A program made the position numbers and the translations under genes. A stretch of DNA of 58,961 bases, from NCBI GenBank assembly GCA_023408075.1, contig JAEYKW010000007.1, positions 1-58,961 on the forward strand, read 5' to 3'. The stretch's first letter is position 1; each line of letters opens with the position of its first letter. Origin of the DNA: Bacillota bacterium. Its GTDB lineage: Bacteria; Bacillota; Clostridia; Christensenellales; SZUA-584. Below are positions 17,697-25,700 of the stretch, piece after piece. The notes below the pieces were generated by a model. It was not told where the DNA came from, made no database searches, and saw only the letters and a list, made by a program, of their open reading frames with translations.

Positions 17697-17724
17697 GCCA
17701 GAGCGCTTAAGCGCTTTGGCTTTT
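17697..17724 (+). terminator. Terminator between dnaK and dnaJ
   Basis: GCCAGAGCGC (17697-17706), loop TTAA and GCGCTTTGGC (17711-17720) form a 10-bp stem with one G-T pair, followed by TTTT. It should stop part of the hrcA-grpE-dnaK transcript. I saw no convincing promoter between here and dnaJ, so dnaJ probably depends on read-through. Confidence 0.75.
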
Positions 17725-17761
17725 CGGGTGTCTTATACTTTAAATCTAGGCGGTGCTTAAT

Positions 17762-18868
17762 TTGGCGGATAAAAGAGATTACTATGAGGTGCTGGGCGTT
17801 GAAAAAAATGCGACCGGCGATGAAATAAAAAAGGCATACAGAAAACTGGCCAAGCAATACCACCCCGATGTCAATGAGGATAAGGACAGCTCAACAGAGA
17901 AATTCAAAGAAGCCAGCGAAGCGTACGGCGTGTTAAGCGACGATCAAAAACGCAGGCAGTACGACAGCTTCGGCCATGCGGCGTTCGATCAAGCGGCCGG
18001 CGGCCGGGGCGGCTTCGGCGGTTTTGACGATTTTATGGGCGGCTTCGGCGATATATTCGAGTCGTTTTTCGGCGGCGGGCGGACATCGCGCCGCAACGGC
18101 CCGGTTCGCGGCTCCGACCTTCGCATGGAGCTTCGCATCACGTTTGAGGAAGCCGCTTTCGGCGTGAAAAGAGACGTGCGGCTCAATAAGGATGAAGCCT
18201 GTGAAGCCTGCGGCGGCTCCGGCGCGAGAAACGGCACATCGCCGCAAACCTGTCCGTCGTGCGGCGGCACAGGACAGATACGCCAGCAGCGCAGCACGGC
18301 TTTCGGCAGCTTTGTCAATGTTGTGGACTGCCCTGACTGCGGCGGGCGCGGCAGTGTAATAAAAGAACCCTGCCCGGATTGCGGCGGGCGCGGCAGCATG
18401 ACCAAGATCAAAACGATCAGCGTGGATATCCCCGCAGGCATTGACAACGGACAGATTTTAACGATGCGCGGCATGGGCGCGGCAGGACAGCGCGGCGGCC
18501 CTTCGGGCGATCTTCAGATTTATATTTATGTACAGCCGCACGAGCTGTTCACACGCGAAGGGTACGACCTTTATCTCGATATTCCCGTATCGTTTGTGGA
18601 TGCGGCGCTCGGCGCGGAGCTCACGATTCCCACCCTGGAGGGCAAAGCCAAGCTTAAAATGGGAGAAGGCACGCAGACGGGGACCGTGTTCCGCCTTAAG
18701 GACAAGGGCGTCGCGCATCTTCATTCTTCGAGAAAAGGCAGCCTTTATGTGAAGGTGAATATCGAAGTGCCGAAGAAATTAAACGACAAACAAAAATTGC
18801 TGCTCAGAGAATTCGATAAGCTCACGGTGAAACACAAAAGTTTTTTTGAAAGAGTCAAGGGAGAATGA
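17762..18868 (+). CDS. dnaJ: Chaperone DnaJ (type I Hsp40)
   Basis: DnaJ stimulates DnaK ATPase and delivers substrates. The 368-residue protein has a J domain (DYYEVLGV at residue 5, HPD motif in YHPDVNED), a Gly/Phe-rich region, a zinc-finger domain with four CxxCxGxG-type motifs (CEACGGSG, CPSCGGTG, CPDCGGRG twice), and C-terminal peptide-binding domains. TTG 17762 is chosen because AGGCGG lies 8 nt before it and it gives MADKRDYYEVLG; a GTG at 17753 overlaps that site. Its stop overlaps the prmA ATG. Confidence 0.96.
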   Translation: MADKRDYYEVLGVEKNATGDEIKKAYRKLAKQYHPDVNEDKDSSTEKFKEASEAYGVLSDDQKRRQYDSFGHAAFDQAAGGRGGFGGFDDFMGGFGDIFESFFGGGRTSRRNGPVRGSDLRMELRITFEEAAFGVKRDVRLNKDEACEACGGSGARNGTSPQTCPSCGGTGQIRQQRSTAFGSFVNVVDCPDCGGRGSVIKEPCPDCGGRGSMTKIKTISVDIPAGIDNGQILTMRGMGAAGQRGGPSGDLQIYIYVQPHELFTREGYDLYLDIPVSFVDAALGAELTIPTLEGKAKLKMGEGTQTGTVFRLKDKGVAHLHSSRKGSLYVKVNIEVPKKLNDKQKLLLREFDKLTVKHKSFFERVKGE

Positions 18869-19776
18869 ACTGGAAACAAATCTGCATACAAACCAATGAA
18901 GATGCTGCCGATCTGATTTCGTCGGTGCTGATGGACGCCGGAGCGACCGGTGTGGAGATGGAGGGCGGCAGCGTGCCTTACGCCCACCGCGATGAGTATC
19001 TCGCACAGCCTGCGGACAACAGCTCCGGCATGGCCGTTAAAGCCTATTACGGTGAAGACGGCTTTTCGGATACGCTCGCCTATGTCAGCAGCAGAATTGA
19101 AGCGCTTAAAAGCGAACCGGGGCTGGGCCCGCTGACCGTTTCGGTCATCACCGTGGCCGATACAGATTGGAATGAAAATTTCAAGAAGCATTTCACCACG
19201 TTTCGGGCGGCGGGCTGTTTTGTCGTCAAGCCCACATGGGAGGCATATAAAAGCGAGCCCGGCGATATCGTGATTGAGATTGATCCCGGTATGGCTTTCG
19301 GGTCCGGCACGCACGAAACGACGCGCATGTGCCTTGAACTGCTGCAAAAATATATGCCGCCCAAGGCTAAAGTGCTCGATGTCGGATGCGGCTCGGGCAT
19401 ACTCGGCATCGGCGCGGCCAAGCTCGGCGCGGCGGACGTGCAGGCGCTCGATTACGACAGCGTCAGCGTGACGGTGGCGCGCGAAAACGCGCTGGCAAAC
19501 GGCGCGGACGTAATGGACGTGCACCGCTCCGACCTGCTGCAGAATGCGCCTGAGGCAAAATACGACATCATACTCGCCAATATCATCGCCGATATCGTGA
19601 TACGGCTCAACGAAAACGCCGGGAACTATCTTGAGAAAAACGGAGTCTATATTATGTCCGGCATTATCGATGAAAGGGAAGGCGATGTGATCTGCTCACT
19701 TGAGCAGAACGGCTTTTCCGTGATCGAGACGCTTGCAATGGCGGACTGGCGCGCATTCGCCGCGAGGAAACGCTGA
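18865..19776 (+). CDS. prmA: Ribosomal protein L11 methyltransferase PrmA
   Basis: PrmA uses SAM to trimethylate ribosomal protein L11. The 303-residue protein has the family block FGSGTHETTRMCLELL and the SAM-binding motif VLDVGCGSGILGIGAAKLG, followed by ANIIADIV in the post-motif region. The ATG overlaps the dnaJ stop and the gene is followed by rsmE with a one-base overlap. dnaJ-prmA-rsmE is a usual order. Confidence 0.95.
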   Translation: MNWKQICIQTNEDAADLISSVLMDAGATGVEMEGGSVPYAHRDEYLAQPADNSSGMAVKAYYGEDGFSDTLAYVSSRIEALKSEPGLGPLTVSVITVADTDWNENFKKHFTTFRAAGCFVVKPTWEAYKSEPGDIVIEIDPGMAFGSGTHETTRMCLELLQKYMPPKAKVLDVGCGSGILGIGAAKLGAADVQALDYDSVSVTVARENALANGADVMDVHRSDLLQNAPEAKYDIILANIIADIVIRLNENAGNYLEKNGVYIMSGIIDEREGDVICSLEQNGFSVIETLAMADWRAFAARKR

Positions 19777-20492
19777 TGCACCGTTTTTATACCGAGCCCG
19801 AACATGTTCATGAAAACAGCCTGACCATCGCGGGCGACGAAGCTAGGCATATCAAAAATGTTCTGCGTATGCAGGCAGGCGATGAGTTTATCGCTTTTGA
19901 CGGCACCGGCACAGATTATGCCTGCCGTATCGTCAGCGTCGGCACCCAAATAGAGGCGCAGGTGCTCTCAAAGGAAATAAACAAAACGGAACCGGGCATC
20001 CGGGTCACGCTCTATCAGGCATATCCGAAATCCGCAAAGATGGAGGAGATCGTCCAGAAGGCGATTGAGCTCGGTGCGTTTCGCATCGTGCCGTTCATTT
20101 CGCACCGCTGCGTGAAACGGCCCGAGGATTCCTCGCGGCTGCGCCGTGTCGCGCTCGCGGCGGTCAAGCAATGCGGCCGGAGCGTGCTGCCGTCCGTGGA
20201 GGATGTGCTTAACTTCGAAGACGCGCTTAAGCTCATGAAAACGCACGACAAGCTGATTGTATGCTGGGAGGAAGAGCGTGAAACGCCGCTTAAAGAGGCG
20301 CTTGCGGGCGAGGCAAAAGATATCGGCATCGTGATCGGCCCGGAGGGTGGCCTCGAAGAAGCCGAAGTGAAGCACATGCGCGAAGCCGGAGGCATTTCCG
20401 TCACATTGGGGCCGCGCATCATGCGCACCGAGACGGCGGGCATTGCGGTGCTGGCGGCCGTATTTTACGATAAGGGGCAAATGCAGCTGTGA
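19776..20492 (+). CDS. rsmE: 16S rRNA (uracil1498-N3)-methyltransferase RsmE
   Basis: RsmE methylates U1498 of 16S rRNA. The 238-residue SPOUT protein has the N-terminal PUA-like segment DEARHIKNVLRMQ and the knot motifs IGPEGGLEEAEV and LGPRIMRTETAGIAVLAAV near the C-terminus. The stop overlaps the mtaB GTG start. Confidence 0.95.
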   Translation: MHRFYTEPEHVHENSLTIAGDEARHIKNVLRMQAGDEFIAFDGTGTDYACRIVSVGTQIEAQVLSKEINKTEPGIRVTLYQAYPKSAKMEEIVQKAIELGAFRIVPFISHRCVKRPEDSSRLRRVALAAVKQCGRSVLPSVEDVLNFEDALKLMKTHDKLIVCWEEERETPLKEALAGEAKDIGIVIGPEGGLEEAEVKHMREAGGISVTLGPRIMRTETAGIAVLAAVFYDKGQMQL

Positions 20493-21751
20493 GAAAAGTC
20501 TCTTTTTACACTTTGGGCTGCAAGGTCAACGCCTACGATTCCGCCTATATGCAGACTCTGTTTGAACAAAGCGGCTTTGAGACCGTGGCGTTTGAACAGC
20601 CGACCGATATTGTCGTCGTCAATACGTGCACGGTCACGGCGGTGGCCGATAAAAAATCGCGCGCGGCCATACGGCGCGCGGCCAGAACGGGCCATGTGAT
20701 TGTGGTCGGGTGCCTCGCGCAGCGCGCGGCGGATGAGCTGCTTGCCATAGAAGGCGTCAGCGCGGTGGTGGGCACAGACGACCGCGGGCGTATCGTCGAG
20801 GTGGCGCATAAGCTGCTCAGCGGCGAGACGGCCATTGATCTGACGCACGACCTCAAAGGCTGCGGTTATGAACCGATGCAGGTGAATACATCGGGAGACC
20901 GGACGCGCGGTGTGCTCAAAATTCAGGAAGGGTGCGATTGCTTTTGCAGCTACTGCATCATTCCGCATGTGCGCGGGCGCTCGCGCAGCCGCGGTTTTGA
21001 TGAGATACTGGCCGAAGCGGATGCGATGGCGCAAGGCGGTGTGAAGGAAATTGTGCTCACGGGCATTCATATTGCGTCGTACCGCGACGCGGAGCGCGGC
21101 CTCGGCGAGCTGATACAAGCGCTCGATAAGTGCGGCGCACGGCTGCGTCTCGGGTCCATCGAGCCGGGTGTGCTCGGCAGCGATTTTGTGGAAGCCGCCG
21201 CATCGGCAAAAAACCTCTGCCCGCATTTTCATCTGTCTTTGCAGAGCGGCTCGGCAGCGGTGCTGCAGCGCATGAACAGACCGTATACGCCCGAAGAGTA
21301 CATGGCCTTTGTGACGCTGTTAAGGCAGAGCTTTGATAATCCGGCCATCACGACGGACGTGATTACGGGGTTTCCGGCGGAGACAGACGAAGAACATCGG
21401 GAAACGATGGCCTTTGTGGAAGCAGCCGCATTTTCGCGCATTCACGTTTTCCCTTACTCAGCCCGCGAAGGTACGCGTGCGTTTGCGATGAAGCCGCGCG
21501 TGGCGAAAATGGTCGCAAGAGAGCGTGCCGCCGAACTGATCCGTCTCGGCGATGCGCTGGAGGACCGTTACATTCACAGCATGATCGGCCGGGAAGCGCA
21601 GGTGCTTTTTGAAGAGCCGTCGGCGCATTTTGCAGGATGCATGGAAGGGTACAGCGAACGCTATGTGCGCGTGGCGGGCAGGGCTCAAAGGAACGAACTC
21701 AAAACGGTGATGCTGGCTCAAATTCACGGCAAAACCGTTTTGGCTAAATAA
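20489..21751 (+). CDS. mtaB: tRNA t6A37 methylthiotransferase MtaB
   Basis: MtaB converts t6A37 to ms2t6A37 in ANN-decoding tRNAs using two Fe-S clusters. The 420-residue protein has the UPF0004 cysteines (TLGCKVNAYDS, NTCTVT, GCLAQ), the radical SAM motif CDCFCSYC (CxxxCxxC with an extra Cys at the third place), and a C-terminal TRAM domain. The early residues distinguish it from MiaB and RimO. It starts at GTG inside the rsmE stop. Confidence 0.94.
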   Translation: MRKVSFYTLGCKVNAYDSAYMQTLFEQSGFETVAFEQPTDIVVVNTCTVTAVADKKSRAAIRRAARTGHVIVVGCLAQRAADELLAIEGVSAVVGTDDRGRIVEVAHKLLSGETAIDLTHDLKGCGYEPMQVNTSGDRTRGVLKIQEGCDCFCSYCIIPHVRGRSRSRGFDEILAEADAMAQGGVKEIVLTGIHIASYRDAERGLGELIQALDKCGARLRLGSIEPGVLGSDFVEAAASAKNLCPHFHLSLQSGSAAVLQRMNRPYTPEEYMAFVTLLRQSFDNPAITTDVITGFPAETDEEHRETMAFVEAAAFSRIHVFPYSAREGTRAFAMKPRVAKMVARERAAELIRLGDALEDRYIHSMIGREAQVLFEEPSAHFAGCMEGYSERYVRVAGRAQRNELKTVMLAQIHGKTVLAK

Positions 21752-21761
21752 GGAGGTTTTC

Positions 21762-22103
21762 ATGAAGGACTGTTTTTTTTGCAGAATTGTCGAGGGAGAG
21801 ATTCCCTCGAACAAGGTTTACGAGGACGATAAGGTGCTCGCGTTTCACGACATCGATAAAAAAGCACCCGTCCATATTCTGATTATCCCCAAAAAACACG
21901 TCGAATCCGTCGCGGCGCTCGAAGCGGCAGACTTTGAAACGGTGGCGCATATCTACAGCGTGGCGCAGAAGCTGGCTGACGAATACGGTTTGAAGGACGG
22001 CTTTCGCATCGTTACCAACACGGGCAAAGACGGCGGACAGACGGTGAATCACCTTCATTTTCATTTGCTCGGCGGGCGCACCATGGGCTGGCCTCCGGGC
22101 TGA
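21762..22103 (+). CDS. HIT-family protein (HinT-like purine nucleoside phosphoramidase)
   Basis: A 113-residue histidine-triad protein. CFFCRIVEGEIPSNKVYEDD at the N-terminus and NHLHFHLLGGRTMGWPPG at the C-terminus are the standard HIT features; the latter is the HxHxHxx active site. Such proteins hydrolyse AMP-linked phosphoramidates. AAGGAGG lies before the ATG. It follows mtaB by 10 nt. Confidence 0.93.
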   Translation: MKDCFFCRIVEGEIPSNKVYEDDKVLAFHDIDKKAPVHILIIPKKHVESVAALEAADFETVAHIYSVAQKLADEYGLKDGFRIVTNTGKDGGQTVNHLHFHLLGGRTMGWPPG

Positions 22104-22118
22104 CAAGGCCACCAAGCG

Positions 22119-22154
22119 AAAAACAGGTATTGTGATACGCATGGCCTGTTTATT
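22119..22154 (+). terminator. Possible weak terminator after the HIT gene
   Basis: AAACAGG (22121-22127) and CCTGTTT (22145-22151) can pair over a 17-nt loop that holds a small inner TAT/ATA stem. The tail is ATTT only. It is the best candidate for ending the hrcA-to-HIT transcript before the galU promoter. Confidence 0.35.
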
Positions 22155-22221
22155 TACGTTTCACATCAATCGTGATAGCACCACTTTTTTATAGACTCAG
22201 TTGATTGTTCACAGAATGGTA

Positions 22222-22250
22222 ATGACCATGACCACAATATATAGTATAAT
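22222..22250 (+). promoter_or_regulatory. Putative promoter of galU
   Basis: TATAAT (22245-22250) preceded by ATGACC (22222-22227) with a 17-bp spacer. The galU start is 36 bp downstream. Confidence 0.55.
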
Positions 22251-22285
22251 AAACTCGCAACAGGGAAAATTTTGGAGGATGACAA

Positions 22286-23161
22286 ATGAAAATTAAAAAA
22301 GCAGTGATTCCGGCTGCCGGGCTTGGCACGCGCTTTCTGCCGGCCACAAAAGCACAGCCTAAGGAAATGCTGCCCATTGTTGATAAACCCACCATACAGT
22401 ATATTGTTGAAGAAGCCATAAAAGCGGGCATTGAGAGCATACTCATTATAACAGGGCGCGGCAAGCGCAATATTGAAGATCATTTTGATAAATCATACGA
22501 GCTCGAATCAGAGCTCAAAAGAAAAGGCAACACATCCATGCTGAGCATGGTGGAGGATATTTCACAGCTGGTCAACGTGTTTTACGTGAGGCAGAAGGAA
22601 GCGAAAGGACTCGGGCATGCCATCAGCTGTGCCCGTGATTTTGTGGGCAACGAACCGTTTGCGGTGCTGCTCGGAGACGACGTTGTGGTATCCGAAAAGC
22701 CTGCGATCGGACAGCTCATGGACGTTTATGATCAGCGCGGTGCGTCGGTGCTCGGCGTTCAGCGTGTGGACAGCGCCGTCGTGGATAAGTACGGCATCAT
22801 CGATCCGTCCAACGGAATCGGCGGCGGCCGGCTTCACGGCGTTAAAGACCTCGTGGAAAAGCCGCCTGTCCATGAAGCGCCGTCGAATCTGGCCATTCTC
22901 GGCAGATATATCATCACGCCCGAGATATTCGATATCCTCAAGGTTCAGCAGCCGGGCAAGGGCGGAGAGATTCAGCTCACCGACGCGCTCAAAACGCTGA
23001 TGGGCTCGCAGGCTATGTATGCTTATGAGTTCGAAGGCAAACGCTATGACGTGGGGGATAAGCTCGGCTTTTTGAAGGCCACGGTCGAGTTTGCGCTGAA
23101 CAGGGATGATTTGAGCGAGAAATTCGGTGAATACCTTAAAAACATCGTAAAGGAATTGTAA
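22286..23161 (+). CDS. galU: UTP-glucose-1-phosphate uridylyltransferase
   Basis: GalU makes UDP-glucose for cell-envelope glycans. The 291-residue protein begins with the nucleotidyltransferase signature KAVIPAAGLGTRFLPATKA, followed by KEMLPIVDKPTIQYIVEEA, and has VEKP and GGEIQLTDAL near the middle and end. GGAGG lies 8 nt before the ATG. It heads a transcript with the AhcY-family gene. Confidence 0.96.
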   Translation: MKIKKAVIPAAGLGTRFLPATKAQPKEMLPIVDKPTIQYIVEEAIKAGIESILIITGRGKRNIEDHFDKSYELESELKRKGNTSMLSMVEDISQLVNVFYVRQKEAKGLGHAISCARDFVGNEPFAVLLGDDVVVSEKPAIGQLMDVYDQRGASVLGVQRVDSAVVDKYGIIDPSNGIGGGRLHGVKDLVEKPPVHEAPSNLAILGRYIITPEIFDILKVQQPGKGGEIQLTDALKTLMGSQAMYAYEFEGKRYDVGDKLGFLKATVEFALNRDDLSEKFGEYLKNIVKEL

Positions 23162-23162
23162 A

Positions 23163-24398
23163 ATGAGCGAAATCAGAGATGTTGCACTCGCACCCTCGGG
23201 AGAGATGAAAATCGCATGGGCACAAAACCATATGCCCGTGCTGTCGCATCTGGAAAAAATGTTCGCTGAGGAAAAGCCGTTCGACGGCGTCAAGGTATCG
23301 CTCAGCGTCCATCTCGAAGCCAAAACCGCTTACCTTTGCCGTGTGCTCAAAAGCGGCGGCGCGGTGATGTCGGTGACGGGGTCGAACCCGCTTTCTACGC
23401 AGGATGACGTGGCTGCGGCTCTTGTGAGCGGCGGCATTGATGTTTTTGCATGGCATGCGGCCACGGCAAGCGAATACGAGCGGCATATTTCTATGGCGCT
23501 CGATCACGGCCCGGATGCCGTGATCGACGACGGGGCGGACCTTTGCGAAGCGCTGCACACAAGAGATAAAATAAAAGCGGCCAATGTGATCGGCGCATGC
23601 GAAGAAACGACGACGGGGCTGCTGCGCTACCGCACGCGTGAGCGCGACGGCTCATTAAAGTTTCCCGTGGTGGCCGTCAACGATGCGGACTGCAAGCATC
23701 TTTTCGACAACCGCTACGGCACCGGCCAGTCTGTTTGGGACGGCATTATGCGCACCACGAACCTTGTGGTGGCGGGCAAAGCGGTTGTGGTGGCCGGTTA
23801 TGGCTGGTGCGGCAAGGGCATTGCCATGCGGGCCAAGGGCCTCGGTGCACGCGTGATTGTGACGGAGATCGACCCGATCCGCGCGATGGAAGCGGCGATG
23901 GACGGGTATGACGTGATGCCGATGGATGATGCGGCGGGTCTCGGCGATATATTCGTCACGGTGACGGGCTGCAGCGATGTGATACGAAAAGAGCATTTCC
24001 TCACGATGAAGGACGGCGCGATTCTCTCCAATGCGGGGCATTTCAATGTTGAGATCGATATCCCTGAGCTTGAAGAGCTCTCAACGGCCTCCTATGAAGC
24101 GCGGCACAACATCATGGCTTACGACCTCGGCGGCAAAACACTGTATCTGCTGGCGGAAGGGCGTCTTGTCAATCTTGCGGCGGGGGACGGACATCCTGCG
24201 GAGATCATGGATTTGAGCTTTGCGATACAGGCGCTGTCGCTCAAGTATTTGATACAGAATAAAGGCAGGCTGACCAACAGCGTATTCAGCGTGCCGCGCG
24301 AAATCGATATTCAGGTTGCGCAGCTTAAGCTTGCAGCCATGAACATTCAAATCGACTCGCTCAGTAAGGCGCAACGCGCCTACATGTACGGAGAATAA
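23163..24398 (+). CDS. ahcY: Adenosylhomocysteinase-family hydrolase
   Basis: The family hydrolyses S-adenosylhomocysteine to adenosine and homocysteine with bound NAD. The 411-residue protein has GSNPLSTQDDVAAAL, EETTTGLLRY, the NAD-binding VVAGYGWCGKGIAMRAKGLG near residues 203-222, and NAGHFNVEID. It is the short form found in archaea and Thermotoga: it ends in LSKAQRAYMYG and lacks the longer C-terminal tail of the E. coli-excluded eukaryotic/proteobacterial forms. The next gene is a deaminase that can act on SAH, so the true substrate may be S-inosylhomocysteine (inference). It begins 1 nt after the galU stop. Confidence 0.92.
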   Translation: MSEIRDVALAPSGEMKIAWAQNHMPVLSHLEKMFAEEKPFDGVKVSLSVHLEAKTAYLCRVLKSGGAVMSVTGSNPLSTQDDVAAALVSGGIDVFAWHAATASEYERHISMALDHGPDAVIDDGADLCEALHTRDKIKAANVIGACEETTTGLLRYRTRERDGSLKFPVVAVNDADCKHLFDNRYGTGQSVWDGIMRTTNLVVAGKAVVVAGYGWCGKGIAMRAKGLGARVIVTEIDPIRAMEAAMDGYDVMPMDDAAGLGDIFVTVTGCSDVIRKEHFLTMKDGAILSNAGHFNVEIDIPELEELSTASYEARHNIMAYDLGGKTLYLLAEGRLVNLAAGDGHPAEIMDLSFAIQALSLKYLIQNKGRLTNSVFSVPREIDIQVAQLKLAAMNIQIDSLSKAQRAYMYGE

Positions 24399-24401
24399 GA
24401 C

Positions 24402-25688
24402 ATGAGCATTCGCTTAAGTAACGGCACGATCATCACGGCCGATGCGCAGGATACGATTGTGGAAGGCTGCGTCATCGTTGAAGACGGCGTCATCACCTAT
24501 GCGGGGCCGGAGGCGCTCGCGCCCGATACCGCTGTCAGCCGGACAATCGATGTGAAGGGCGGCATCATCGCGCCCGGATTTATCAATACGCATACGCACG
24601 TCGCGATGAATCTGCTGCGCGGCTACGCGGATGATATGGCGCTGATGGATTGGCTGCAAAACAGCATATGGCCCGCGGAAGACAAGCTGGATGAGGATGC
24701 CGTTTATTGGGGCACCATGCTGGCCATCGCAGAGATGGCGGCGGGCGGCGTGACATGCTTCTCTGACATGTATAACTTTACGCAGCAGATTGCAAAGGCG
24801 GCGGACGATTCCGGCATACGCGCGCTGATTGCGACAGCCGTACTCGATATTGACGGACAGGGCGATAGACGCCTTTTAAGCGCGGCCGAGCTTTTTGACG
24901 TTGTGAAAGACTATAAGCGCGTGGATGCGGCAATCGGGCCGCACGCGGAATACACCGTGAGCCCCGATTTGTTTAAAAAAGTGGGCGCGTTTGCCGAAAA
25001 GCATAACGCGCGCATTCATGTGCACGTGTCGGAAACGCAGGGCGAGCATCAGGACTGCATCGCCCGGCACGGGAAAACGCCTATCGGGCTGATGGGCAGC
25101 CTCGGGCTTTTGGACATGCCGCTGATGGCGGCGCATTGCGTGTGGCTCAGCGACGAGGATATCGCCGTGATGGCGGACAAAGGCGCAAACGTGATGTCGT
25201 GCCCGGGCAGCAATTTAAAGCTCGGAAGCGGCATTGCGCGCGTGGCGAAGATGCTCGAGGCGGGCGTGAACGTGAGCTGCGCCACAGACGGCGCGGCCAG
25301 CAACAACAACCTTTCGATGATGGAAGAGATGACGCTTGTGTCGCTGCTGCAAAAGGGCGTGAATCTGCAGCCGACGCTGATACCCGCAAAGGATGCCGTC
25401 CGGATCGCGACGATCAACGGCGCAAAAGCCTTAGGGCTCGGTGGCCTGACCGGCAGCATTGAAGCGGGCAAACAGGCAGATATCGTGGTGATCGACACGT
25501 CGGGCCTGCGGTACTGCCCGAAGACGAACCTGCTGCATCATCTGGTGTACAGCGGCAGCGATGCCGATGTCGCCCTGACGATGGTCGGCGGCGACATCCT
25601 GTACGAAAACGGACAGATTACTTTCGGAGATATTGAAGAAATCAAAGCGAAGGCATCAGCGCATGCCGCCAAGCTGTTTGTGAAATAA
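24402..25688 (+). CDS. mtaD: 5'-methylthioadenosine / S-adenosylhomocysteine deaminase
   Basis: An amidohydrolase of the MtaD/SAHD group that deaminates methylthioadenosine and SAH to the inosyl forms. The 428-residue protein shows the metal ligands in NTHTHVAMNLLRGYADD (near residue 64), the HVHVSET segment near residue 207, HCVW and TDGAASNNNLSMMEEM near residue 288, all characteristic of this subfamily. It follows the AhcY-family gene by 3 nt and has GGAGAATAAG before the ATG. Confidence 0.92.
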   Translation: MSIRLSNGTIITADAQDTIVEGCVIVEDGVITYAGPEALAPDTAVSRTIDVKGGIIAPGFINTHTHVAMNLLRGYADDMALMDWLQNSIWPAEDKLDEDAVYWGTMLAIAEMAAGGVTCFSDMYNFTQQIAKAADDSGIRALIATAVLDIDGQGDRRLLSAAELFDVVKDYKRVDAAIGPHAEYTVSPDLFKKVGAFAEKHNARIHVHVSETQGEHQDCIARHGKTPIGLMGSLGLLDMPLMAAHCVWLSDEDIAVMADKGANVMSCPGSNLKLGSGIARVAKMLEAGVNVSCATDGAASNNNLSMMEEMTLVSLLQKGVNLQPTLIPAKDAVRIATINGAKALGLGGLTGSIEAGKQADIVVIDTSGLRYCPKTNLLHHLVYSGSDADVALTMVGGDILYENGQITFGDIEEIKAKASAHAAKLFVK

Positions 25689-25700
25689 AGGGGGTCCACG

